Shown here piece by piece: positions 10,297 through 21,517 of a DNA stretch of 64,000 nucleotides (its first letter is position 1; the number at the start of each line of letters is the position of its first letter). The notes beneath the pieces are model-generated. The model saw nothing but the letters and a program-made list of their open reading frames with translations, ran no database searches and was not told the DNA's origin. This stretch comes from Acanthamoeba sp. SK_2022b (taxonomy: Eukaryota > Discosea > Longamoebia > Acanthamoebidae): assembly GCA_027943245.1 (NCBI GenBank), contig JANDJZ010000180.1, forward strand, positions 1-64,000, written 5' to 3'. The position numbers and the translations under genes were made by a program.

Positions 10297-12456
10297 CTAG
10301 AGGTCGGCGTAGCGGTTGTAGTCGTAGATGGTGAGGGTGGATCTGGTGCCGACGGCCAGCCTGTGGTCGACAAACTGGAGGCACGCCACGGCGCTCTGCT
10401 GGGACAGCGTGGACAGGCACTTGCCCGAAGCCAGGTCCCACACCTGCAGGTCCGGCAGGACAGGCGATAGAGCGCCAAAGTAAGAAGACGATCAAGTCGC
10501 GGAGAGAGGAGGGAGGTCGATGCCTTGACGGTCTCATCGGAGGAGCCGGAGAGGACTTTGCGGGAGTCGAACTGGAGGCAGCCCACCGGTCCTCCGTGTC
10601 CAGAGAACGTGCGCGTGCATGGCCGCGACACCTGCCTCATGTCCCACGCCTGTGCGGCCAAACAACGATGGAGGAGTGAGAACGAGAGCACAGCAGGGCG
10701 CCCCCCCCGGTTGTTGGCTCGTCGTCAGTCCCGCCCGCGCTGTTGGTCCACAGAGGAGGCTTGTGGACGGAGAACTACCTTTATGGCTTTGTCCAGAGAA
10801 GCGGTGAGCAACAGGTTGAGTGATTGGTCGTACTGCAGTGATGCGATGGAGGCTCCATGACCTGATGACCAATGAAAAATCAAACACACAATAATCAACC
10901 ATCAACAAACACAACAACCCAGCGGGGAGGGAGGGAGAGCAGGACGGGGCTAGCATACCGGTGATAGTGCCGATGCACTTGCCCGTTTCAATATCCCACA
11001 CCCGAGCCGACTGGTCAGCGGAGCCCGTTATCAGGGTGCCGTCCGCAAAGTCCAGGCACCAAATCGAACCGACGTGGCCCGTGAGCGTCGAGAGGTGTTC
11101 TCCACTCGCAGACGTCCATATCCTGTGTAGCGCACAGATGGCCAGTTGTCAGGGACCCGTTTGGAAGCTCTCCGCTGATTGGCGCGTGCGCACTGGCAGT
11201 ACTACGCGTTCTGCCTACCTGACGGTCGAGTCCTGAGACGCGGTGGCGAGGATCTGCTGATTGAAACGAAGGGCGCAAACGCGCTCTGTGTGGCCCGAGA
11301 GGGTCTTGAAACACCGGCCCGTGTCTAGCCGCCAGTATTTTACGTCCTGCACGTCGCATATGCATCAGTTACTGTTCTCCACTCTTGCGCCAAATACGTG
11401 GAATATTAAAAATAAAATGAAATAACACAATATAACAATATAAATAAATAAATTAATGCGACAAGCAAGAAAGCAGGATGGCTGGCCTTACGTGGTCGTC
11501 GGAGCCGGAGATGATCTTATCGTCGTCAAACTGGACGCAGCGCACGGGCCCATCGTGGCCGAACAAAGTGTTCATGCTCGTCATACGCTCAACGTCCCAT
11601 ATCTTGACCACCTGCGCTTTGGCACAAAATGATCGCAGGGCATTTGATTAGGGCCCAATTGTGGTCCAGACAGATCCATGCAGAGCGGAAAGGCAATCTC
11701 TTGATTGAGCGATTGGTGGTATGTGTAAGAGAGATGCCTTGTCAATGGAACCGGTGACCATGGTGTTGCCCTGCAGCTTGACCGAAGAAATAGGGCACAC
11801 CGTCACCGGCGTCCACCTAGATGATGATGACGACGACAAAAGACCAACGCCAAGACACCGAGAGAAGGTTGGAACAAAACAAGACAAGCCTGCTGCAGCG
11901 ATACTAGTAGGTACCAGTGAGTGCCCTTATTGAATATGCAGCGCGGCTTGAAGTGCTTGGTCGCCCAGTTCGTCTCATAGCGCAATCGTCTGTGCGCGCG
12001 GAGAGCAGGCAATTAGTGATCAGTCACAACCAGCGATGATGGACTGCTTGTTTGTTTGTTGGGGGGGGGGAGTCTACTTGAGGTAGCGCTCCAGCCACGA
12101 GGAGGCGTCCTGCAGGTGTTGAGGAATGGAGGCACTCTTGCCGAAGCGCTTCTCGTACTTCCTTTCCCATACGGCCAGCTGGAACAGACCGCAAGCACAC
12201 ACTCATGATGAGGGAGCGAGCAAAACACGCGCAAAGCGAAAGCAGAGCAGCTCCCCTGTACCTCTTCCGAGATCTTGCGCCAGCGCTTGGAGGACGAGAC
12301 GAACGCCCACAGGTCCTTCCCGTCAAGGAGGCCCATGATCAACGCGCCGCACTCCTGCGGCAGCTCGCCCAACCTGGACGCAAACTGTAAGGTTAATCTG
12401 CTAGTGGGCGATGAAGCTGTTCGGCTGGAATCAAAATTAAAAGAAGAAAACGACAT
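10297..12456 (-). CDS. F-box / WD40-repeat protein (FBXW type)
   Basis: The ATG at 12456 starts MSFSSFNFDSSRTASSPTSR. An F-box follows across the next exon, with LPQECGALIMGLLDGKDLWA and the continuation SSKRWRKISEE. Further exons carry about six WD40 repeats with GH...WD or IWD/VWD dipeptide spacing. Examples are GHDGPVRCVQFDDDKIISGS, SGHTERVCALRFNQQILATA, GHVGSIWCLDFADGTLITGS, VWDIETGKCIGTITG, SGHGGPVGCLQFDSRKVLSG and a degenerate last blade ending YDYNRYADL. Such proteins are substrate receptors of SCF ubiquitin ligases: the F-box binds Skp1 and the propeller binds the (often phosphorylated) substrate. The layout resembles FBXW7/FBXW1 proteins, but I cannot assign orthology. Confidence 0.88.
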
Positions 12457-13013
12457 TACTCAAGATCTTTGGTCGAGTTGGCAGCATACCCGGCTTCAGC
12501 GGTGCTGGCTGGTTGGCTCATGTTACAATTACGCTTTCCAGGCGCAGATCGTTAAGGTAGAAAATGAAAAATGAAGATATCTTCAGGCAGCAATGGTTGA
12601 ACACAAATCTTGAATCGACCTTGGCGCGACGTCCCCTGATACTTGTGATCTTCTATACCTTTAAGATTGAGCACACGGCAAGATTAAGCCTTTCAGCGCA
12701 AGACGAACGCAGCCGAGCTTAGCTGCCTGTTTGTGCACACCAAATTGGCGTTCGCGCAATTCGTCCACAATTTGTGCCCGCTCTGCAAGCAAAGGCGCTG
12801 TCTTGTCTCTCTCGTTCCTGTTGTGCTTGATCTCCTGCCAGGAACTACAAGTCCACCTTCCCCTTCGTGGTCTCAACTTTCAGTTGATAAAAACGTGCGC
12901 AAGCTAGCCCTCACCCAAAAACTCCCTGATCATCAAACGCGGATCGTGTTTGGAGTAGTAGTGCAAGGGGAAAACAAGTAGCGCGGGCGAACGGCGCTGG
13001 TCGCACGAGATGC
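12457..13013. other. Intergenic, about 560 bp
   Basis: This region holds the promoter of the F-box/WD40 gene and the 3' flank of the acyl-CoA dehydrogenase gene. I see no coding signal or repeat. Confidence 0.5.
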
Positions 13014-15783
13014 TCACTTGTACTGCTGCTGGACGTACTTGGCGATGGTCTGGAGCTGAATGTTGGACGTGCCCTCTGCGCCCCCGACGCCCACGCATCA
13101 CCGGTGTCATTGAGCACGCGCTGGCGGCGCGAGGGAGGCGGCGCGAGGTACCGTAGATCTGGCCGATCTTGCAGTCCCTGAAGTACTTCTCGATGGGGAA
13201 CTCCTTGGTGAAGCCCACGCCGCCCATAAGGCTGCCAGCCAACACCACGAGCGGGCGTGTGGTGAGCGTCCGCCGTACATCAGGCCGAAATTGGGCCCAG
13301 GGTAGCCACGTACTTGATGCAAAGCGAGGAGACCTTCTCGGCCACCTCCGAGGCGCGCAGCTTGGCGATGGCGGCGTCGATGACGAAGGGCTGACCGGCC
13401 TCCTTCAGGCGAGCGGCGCTGGGCAAGGAGAGGAAAGGTGAGGCTTTCTGTGCCTGTCGCTACTCGAAGCCTTCTTTTAGGAGGAGAGGGATTGATGACG
13501 CTTACTTGTACACCATCAGCTTGGCGGCGAGGATGTCAGAGTACATCGAGGCGTACTGGAACTGCACGCCCTGGAAGTCGGCGATGCTACAAGTGGAGTG
13601 AGTGAGTCCAAGGCTCTACTTCGAAGCAGGCAAAAGAGAGCAACAGAGAAATTTGGGGGGTGGGGGGTGGCGCCTACTTTTGGTTGAAGGCCTTGCGCTC
13701 GTTGATGTACTTCATGGTGTGGTCGAAGCAACCCTACATGTGGTGAAACGAAAGAAAAAGCAAGTAAGGCGAGGAGCATCACAACAAGCAACCACCGCGG
13801 GGTGGGAGGGGGAGAGTCGGGCGGGAAGACGGACCTCGGCAACGCCAAGCATCTGCGCGCCGATGCCGATGCGGCCCTCGTTGAGCGTCTCGATGGCGAT
13901 CTTGTAGCCCTTGCCCACCTCGCCCAGCACCTGGCTCGCCGGCACTCGGCAGTTCTCCAGGACGACCTCGCACGTCGACGATGCCCGGATGCCTATATCG
14001 AGACGAGAGGTGGGTCACACGTTCACCACACACACGCAACTGCTGAGCTGCCACTGCCGGCAGTGGTGGTTACCCAGCTTGTCCTCCTTCTTGCCGATGC
14101 TGATGCCCGGAGTGTTCTTGTCGACGAGGAAGGCGGTGATTCCCCTGTGGCCTGTTGGCCAACAGAGAATTGGAGGGGGAGACAAACACACACAAATGCG
14201 TCAAAATCTCGTTCTCCTCGAGCGAGAGTGCGGGGAGGAGAGAAAGGGCGGGCGTACCGGCCGAGGGATCGACGGTGGCCATGACGAGGAACAGGCCGGC
14301 CTCCTTGGAGTTGGTGATCCACGCTGGCCAGAGAAAGGAGGGTCAACTATTCGTTCATTCGTTCAATCGAAGAAGGCGATGGGCCACGTTCGCAAACGTT
14401 TGGCGCATCGTGCGTACCCTTGGTGCCGTTGAGCAGGTAGGCATCCCCGTCCTTCTTGGCGGTCGCCTTGAGGGCGAAAGCATCAGAGCCACAGCTCCAC
14501 TCGCTAGTATGTCCATAGCGGCCCACAATAACACACACACACACACACACACGTACGCAAGGAAAACGAGAGGGAGGCTGTTGTTAGCAAAGCTACGAGT
14601 GACATAGTAGCATGTATGTTGACGTGGGGAGGAGGATGCTCCGCACGAGAGACAGAACGAGCCGACGGTGTCCTGAGCGAGACGAGTCAGCCACTGCTCC
14701 TTCTGCTTCTCAGTTCCCCAGCGGATGAGCGCGTTGTTGACCAGCGTGTTCTGTGGGCAGAGACAAGGCCAGAGCGGTCACACGCGAGGCTCTCGGTCAG
14801 CATATAACCGAGTGACGTCTTGGCGGCGTCGCGGCTACGTGCCTGGACGTCCATGAAGACGGACACCGACCCGTCGACCTTGGCGACCTCCTCGATGGCG
14901 AGGATGGCGGACATGAACGACATGCCACCGCCGCCGTACTGCTCCGGGATCTCGATGCCCATCAGGCCTGTGGGTGGCAAGACTTGGATTAGTGTGGCTG
15001 GCGTGGGCGCCACGGCGCATATGATTGGCAGGATACCCTGCTCGAAGCACTGCTTGACAAGCTCGGGCTCAAGCTCGCTCTTCTCGTCCATGCTGCAGAT
15101 GTGGAAGAAGAAGGAGAAGAAGATGGTGATGATGGTGGCGAGACCTCGGCCACACAACAGTTGAAGCGAGAGCGGCGTAGTACCTCTTGACCTTGGGTCC
15201 GATCCTCTCCCTCGCGAACTGCTCGACGGAGCTGCGAAGCATCTTTCATTTCATTTCCAAGAAATGAAAACGTAGCGCAAGAGGAAGCACAACAAGAAAG
15301 GCAAGACGTCAGGCGTGTTGTTCCAGGTGCAGGCACCACCCGGGGCCAACGCAATCGCATACCTCCTCATCCTCGGTGAGGGTGGTCACGGCAGGACGGT
15401 CTGACACCTGCACAGCCAAGAGTCAAGAGATGAGACCACCCTGCCATGGCTGTGGGGAATATCTATTTCCCGTATTAATTGATTACGAGTGATTTACTAC
15501 TACACAAAGATAATGAAGTGTAAAAACGGATTAATAATCGATGCGTCAATGGGTGTGCGGCGGTGGTTCTACATGGCAAGGAGAAGAGAGAGCCGATTGC
15601 AGGACCAAAATTTCTAGAGAGATCGAGGGTGGTGGTCCAAGAGGGGCAGCATACGGAGTGGTTGGAGCGAAGGGCAGAGGCACGAACAGCGGCACGCGAA
15701 GTGGAGGTGATGGAGGTGGTAGCCAGACGCTGCGAAATCAGAGACGAACCAATTCTTCTCATTTTGTTGTGGTGAAACAGCAC
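13014..15783 (-). CDS. ACADSB: Short/branched-chain acyl-CoA dehydrogenase, mitochondrial
   Basis: This FAD enzyme catalyses the first dehydrogenation of short or branched acyl-CoAs (such as 2-methylbutyryl-CoA from isoleucine) and passes electrons to ETF. The first exon gives a basic, Ser/Arg-rich presequence ([20 protein letters not shown], with an in-frame ATG seven codons upstream at 15783). About a dozen exons follow: [117 protein letters not shown] and finally [20 protein letters not shown] and [20 protein letters not shown]. The Glu of the YG-T-S segment region and the R-x-x-x-C-K-I-G-x-I-Y-G stretch match the family C-terminus. The stop is at 13014-13016. Similarity to human ACADSB extends along the whole length. 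Confidence 0.93.
14530..14552. repeat. Short (CA)n tract in an intron
   Basis: About eleven CA units lie in an intron of the acyl-CoA dehydrogenase gene. The tract is (TG)n on the sense strand. Confidence 0.9.
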
Positions 15784-16041
15784 AGAATCTGGAGCAGCGG
15801 TGCACCAATGTCAGTCAATGCACAAAAACCTACCGGCAGGTCAAGCTGGTGATGTACCGGTCTTGCTTGCAGATAAGAAAATAAAACAACTGCCGTTTAA
15901 AACAAAAAAGAAACACAACGCAGACGGCGCCAAAGGAGATAGGCGGGGATTGTCTACACAAACCAAATAAAACAAATAGAACGCAAGAAAGAGAGCTTCA
16001 GGCTTTGTTGTTACAATTACAGAATACAGGGAAAGCCTTCC

Positions 16042-19000
16042 TTACAGGATGTCCTTCCTCTCGGCGTCGCGCGGTTCTCGCTGAAGGGAGAGATCGTAGA
16101 GCTCATCGTCTTTCTTCATTGTCAAGTTTGTCAGAAGGCTCTGTCGGTGGTGGCGCGCCAATCAACTCGATCAGACAATGCCGCACGCACGCACCACACG
16201 GGCGCATGGACGCGGGCACGCGGTACCTGGATCTGCGGCACGGGTTGGAGGTTGTAGGCGTTCTGCTGGTAGCGCGAGATCTCGGAGATGACTCGGAAGA
16301 GGAAGCGCCGCTTGGTGAAGTTGATGAGCCCGCGAATGGCGTCGGGGTTGCCGTCCTCGATGAAGGTCAGGTCCGACAGATGCACGCCCAGATAGGGAAT
16401 GCACGGCGGCGCCGACTGGCTCAGCACGTCCCTGCACGCAGGCAGCCGTCTCGGTCAACGACCACGGCAATCGCCGACCAGTCCAACTCCAGTCCAGTGA
16501 TTGGGCGGGCACGGGGCGCACCGATAGGTCTTGTAGGCGTTGTCGCCGCGCATGAGGAGGTTGAGGTGCTCCAAGATCTTGTCGGCCTTGCGCGACACTT
16601 CGGCTCGAGTATAGGCCAGTCGATACACTGGACCGGATCTGTGGGAATGCGGAACCACGAGAGAAAGAGAGAGAGAGAGTCAACTGCCGTGACGAGGTTT
16701 TCCAGACGTGGTTGTTTGGGGGGGGGGCTCTGGACCTGAGCCCGGCGAGGAGGGCCATGAGCGTGTTGAAATTCTTGAGATTGTACAGGTGCTTGGCGAT
16801 CGAGGCAAAGGTCTCCATGCACTTGACTCGGTCCTGGGGGGGATCATCGGAGGGGGGGGGGACAGGGTTAAAGGCGTCCCGCCGCACGCTCGAGACCTCC
16901 AGCCCGCACTCGACGCCACTCCTCTGTACCTTGATCCGTTCGTAGCTGAGCAAGGTGGTCGACACCCACATACAAAAATCGTTGAACGCGATGATCATCT
17001 CCACGACATGTGGCGCCTTGTGCCTGTCAAGAGCATCCACAAATGAACGTGAATTGTTTAGTTTTATTGTTTATTCATTTATTTTATAGATATTTTTAGA
17101 GGCGTTTTTTTTTTTTTAAAAAAAAAATCATATTACGTTTAACTTTGATGACCGTACCGGTTGCGGGCAGAGGACCAGGCCTGGCCGAAGAGCTCCGAAG
17201 CACGGATGGCCTTGAACCGCTCGAACTCGATCAGGGTCAGCTGGCGCGCGATCTCCAGCGCCGGCACGTCCCACAGCGACAGCGTTGGGCTGCACAGCAC
17301 AGCACAGCACATCGTTTGTTCATTTCCAGTGGCGGGTTAGCCCTCCGCCAACTGGGATCGCCTCATCCAGGAGGCAGCTGTTGTACCTGCAGATGTTTCG
17401 TGGCACTTCAGGTTCGGGCGGCAGCTGAGGGAAGATGTTGGCGTGCCCGAGCTCCTCGCCGCGCAACAGGCGAGCTCTTCTCGTGATCGACATCACCAAC
17501 GAGTGGGCCTGTTGTGCCGAGATAGATCGATTGGGTGGGTGAGCACGGAAAATTATTGTAAACTAGAAATAATAATAATTATAAAAAAAAATAATAATAT
17601 ATTGTAATTCGTCGGGCGATTTAGCGGGCTCACCATCGGCGCGTAGGCCGGTTGTCGCTGTCTCAGGAGCCGCCCGCGCACGAACGCGAGGAGGAGGTCG
17701 ATGACGCCCCTCGGCAGCTCCTCGTAGTTGGCCTCGACCCACTTCTTCAGCACCGAGCAGATGCGAGCCTGCGGAGCGGAGAGCCCGCACCAAGTCAGCG
17801 TGCGCGTGCATGTGGGCGTGAGCTGCGCCTTTGCGCGCGCCGTCCCGTACCTGCTTGGCGAACGTGTCGGCATTGATGTCCGGCTGCTCGCTTGGCTGCA
17901 GTGGCGCGACGGGCGATGTGGGCGCGACGGGCGGAGGGCCCACAATCACCGCGGAGGAGGACAGCGGGGACACCAGCTACGACCAACAGCCCACCAACGA
18001 TCACGTAAGAGTTTGGCTCAATCAAAGAGTGCTGACTCGGTTGCCATCAAGGCTTACCTGTCTCGCTGGTTTTACAATGATGTTCTTGATCCTGTCGTGT
18101 GTCGTGTCGTGTGTCGTGTGTCATGAGCGATTAGCGAACCGCACTGGTTGGACTGGAACCGGCTCCGTACCGTTGTGATTTGAGGACGACTGTGGGCGCG
18201 GGGGGAGGCGGGGGAGGGGGCGGCGGAGGCGGGACAGCGCGCTGCTCCTTGACCCGCGACTCGCCCACGAAAATTGCGCTCGCGGTCGGTCTGCCGGTAT
18301 CTCCGTTAGTTGGGCACCCCTGGGGAGGGAGGGGGGCACTCGCGCTAGAGGGCGAGGCGCTTCTGGCCCTCTCGCCCGAGCTTCTTAGTGGTGAGGGGAG
18401 GCGTACTTTCCCCGAGACCGAGCCGGGAGGGCTCCTCCGCTGGCGGACAGCGCCGCCTTGTCCCTGCCATACGTCTACATCGGGGGGGGGGGCTGTTGTC
18501 AGCTGACGGGAGTGGAGTGGGGACGATAGGCGGGGCGTACGTCGCTCTCGGCCTTGGCCGTTCGCCAAATGTTGTTCTCCGGCTTGTCGCGCGGTCTGCG
18601 ATGCAAAGCGTGTTGAGTTTGCGCGTTTGGGCCCAAGGTGGGAGCAGGTGGGGTGGTGGTATACGTGTTGATGGTCTGCCCCCGCTTGCGAGGCGTGGAA
18701 GGAAGCTGGTGCTCGTCCGATGAAGACGACGAGCTTCCATCCGACTCGCCCTGGTCTGATCCACCCTCTTGGCCCAGGTGTCTCGTCGACGCCTGCAAGC
18801 AAATAATAATTATAATAAATCATTACAAATAAATCATCAAATAAATTTACTAAATGAAAATGAAGGCGAGAGGTGACCGGCACCTTGGACATGGAGCCGA
18901 GGCACAAGGTGACCGGGCGGCGGGAGGCCTCGGGGGCTTCTTCGTCTCCGCTCTTGCCCTTGCTTCGTTCTTCTTCGTGTCGCTCCGCTCTTCGCGCGAC

Positions 19001-20992
19001 TCGGTTGTACTACACGACAACGCCGACCAGCAGAGTGAATCAGTACTGAGGGGCAGTCGTGCATCATCACCAATCATCACGAGGAGCGAGGTCAAGGCGG
19101 CGCACCAGCCCGATGATCTTGGCGAGAAGCACCTCGGAACTTGTGAACGAGGGGTAGGTGGCCAGGAAGGCCTTCTGCTCGTTCAGATCCAGGTCGTCGC
19201 CGGAGGTGATCATGTCCAGCAACCGATCGAGAGAGGCAGCCTGGGGCGACAACAACAGAAAACACGCAACCACGCAGGCGACTCAGCGGGCGGCGCTGAG
19301 ACGAACGCGGAGAGAGCGAGGGAGGAGGAAAGCTGCTTGCGCCCACGTACCTTGAATCGGCCGCCGTTGATGTGATAGTAGAGCACCTCCTCTCCGCCCT
19401 CTTCGATCTCCTCCTCCTCCTCGCCTTCGAGTATTCGTTTGGCCTCCCACAGGCCCAACACTGCCAACCAATGTCATAGGACATAAAAAAACTTGAAGGT
19501 GAGTAATTCTCTACATTAAAATAGGATTATAAATAATAGTATTATAATCTGACCAAAATTAAAAAACAAAAGAAATATAAGACAGGTATTGGGGAGAAGC
19601 GAATACGGCGAGAGGCGTGAGAAACGATCAGGGTGTTCCAGAGGCAATGATCGTCGGCCAGCGTTCGCCACTTGCGGCAGACGCAGGCGGCGGCCGCCAG
19701 CTCCCGGATGTCGAGGTACGAGAATATGTGCAGTAGGATCTGCGCGGTCACGTTGGCCATCCATACACGCTCGCTGTCACCGACCTTGCGTGTGGGGCAT
19801 GTGTCTGGGGGATCGGGCGCACCTCTTCGGCGATCTTGGCCACGGGGCAGCCGCTCGTGAGCGTATTACGCCGCGGCGCGTCGTCGTCATCGTCGTCATC
19901 TTCGATCATCCGCGCCGTCGAACTGCGACGTCGCCTGCCGCACACTTGGCAAGTGTTACGCGGTGCCTTCACACCACACACCACACACACACGTGAGCGC
20001 CGAGACAACGCGCAATGATAGGAGAGTCTCTGAGAGACGAGGGAAGGGCTCACCTCGTTGATGATGCTGCACAGGCGGCACGACCAGCGATCGACACGCT
20101 GGGTCTCGTAGTCGGCCGACGCGCGTTTGTAGATGCGCACGCGGTTGGAGATGTCCTCGTTGGTCTGTTGGCCCTCCTCCTCGTCGTCCTCGACCTCGCT
20201 CAGGAACGTGCGGATCGACGTGCGCCACTTGACCAGCATCATCTCCTTGTTCCTTCGCAGCCAGTGCGTCGACGACGAAGATGAAGACGACGCTGAAGCC
20301 GACGCCGATGTAGAAGATGAAGACGACGTCGTTGTAGTCGAAGAAGAAGTGGGCGAGGTGGGCGAAGACGGCGAGCAGAGAGGGGTCATCATCGACTCTG
20401 AGGAAGAGGGCGAGGTGGTGGTGGGGAACGCGGACAGTGGGATGGCCAGCGGAGCCGACGTCGACGGGTGGCTGTGGAGGGAGGACAGCGAGAGGTGCGG
20501 AATGGCGGGGGCCGGGGCCGTCGTATGCTGCACGTGCGTGGCCGATGTCGACAGATCGCTCGCGGCGTCCTTCTCCTTCCCCTTGTCCTTGTCCTTCTGC
20601 GACCCGCTCTTCTTCGGCTTCACGCGGACCCGCTGGCTCTCCCTCGCCGCCGCCGCCACTGGCGCCGTGGTCGTGGTCGTGGGCGTCGTCGCCGTCTCCG
20701 GCGGGAACAGCGCATCGCACTCTCCCTTGGCCGTGCCCTCGCTCCGGTGCGGACTCCTCGACTTGTCCTCGCTCCCGCTCTCGTCTCTGCCGCTGCCGCC
20801 GCCCTTGTCCCTGGACCGCTTCTCCCTGGCTCGGGTCTCGTCGCGTCGCGTCGATGACGAGCCCCTGCTGCCCTGCTCGGCATCGAGCCCCTCGCCGCCG
20901 CTGCCGCACGCGCGCTGCTCCTTGTCCTTGCCCGAGCCGCCTCCGCGCTCCTTCTTGGCCTTCCTCGAGGCCTTGTCGCCGTCTTCCTCCAT
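16042..20992 (-). CDS. RanBP2-type zinc finger / F-box / RasGEF protein
   Basis: This is a large multi-exon gene. The ATG at 20992 (MEEDGDKASRKAKKERGGGS; an upstream in-frame ATG is at 21055) starts a long Ser/Thr/Lys-rich region. Then W-S-C-R-L-C-S-I-I-N-E, spliced to A-P-R-N-T-C-Q-V-C-G, forms a perfect RanBP2 zinc finger (W-x-C-x2-C-x3-N-x6-C-x2-C; 20086-19920). An acidic linker leads to an F-box (ANVTAQILLHIFSYLDIREL, then CVCRKWRTLADDHCLWNTLI; about 19760-19620). Next comes the start of a RasGEF_N (REM) module (YYHINGGRFK, SLDRLLDMITSGDDLDLNEQ, FLATYPSFTSSEVLLAKIIG). Its second half (ICSVLKKWVEANYEELP, VIDLLLAFVRGRLL) appears only after a long Pro/Ser-rich insertion. The catalytic CDC25-type RasGEF domain follows (LSLWDVPALEIARQLTLIEF, HKAPHVVEMIIAFNDFCMWV, MALLAGLR, IPYLGVHLSDLTFIEDGNPD). 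The last exon ends at 16042. It should activate a Ras-like GTPase and may couple this to SCF ubiquitination. Exon joins in the Pro-rich part are uncertain. Confidence 0.88.
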
Positions 20993-21517
20993 TGTCGCAG
21001 TTGTTGTGCAGCCGCAGCCTCGGCTCGGGAGGCCCTCTCCAAGGGGGCCCTGCACTCTTCACACGCTTGATGAAGGGACGAGCAGTCGCTTTCGTTCTTG
21101 AATAGGAGTGTAGCGTCTGGGCCCTCTAACTACTTGGCCGAAGCGGCACCCAGTCAACAAATAAATCCTGTTGAATTGTAAAAGATGAGATTTGGAATTG
21201 CTGAAGCAATAATTGCAGAGTTGTGGCAGCAAGGGCAAGCATACCCACAAAAATGAAGCTTGGCTGAAGGGCACTGTTTGATTCAGTTCGGCAGGGTGGC
21301 CTGGACGCAAGTGTAGGCCCAGGTGGTTGATAATATTAAACACAAAGCAATAATTACACGAATAATATGTGGTGCAATATGTGTTTTTCTTCTGGTGCAG
21401 AAGAGGCCCATTGGCTCACGCACTGAGCCAACACTATCAAAGGCACGCGGTCCACCCACTCGTGGCAGAACATGTTCGTGCAGGCCCCGTGTTCACTGCT
21501 ACCAAGCTCTCGTACAC
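20993..21517. other. Intergenic, about 520 bp
   Basis: This is the upstream region of the RasGEF gene and the 3' flank of the DUF455 gene. No convincing feature was seen. Confidence 0.5.

Noticed and set aside
20133..21101. 322-codon plus-strand frame opposite the RasGEF N-terminus
   Set aside because: It is the antisense of a Ser/Thr-rich region and shows no domain. The minus strand leads into a zinc finger, F-box and GEF.
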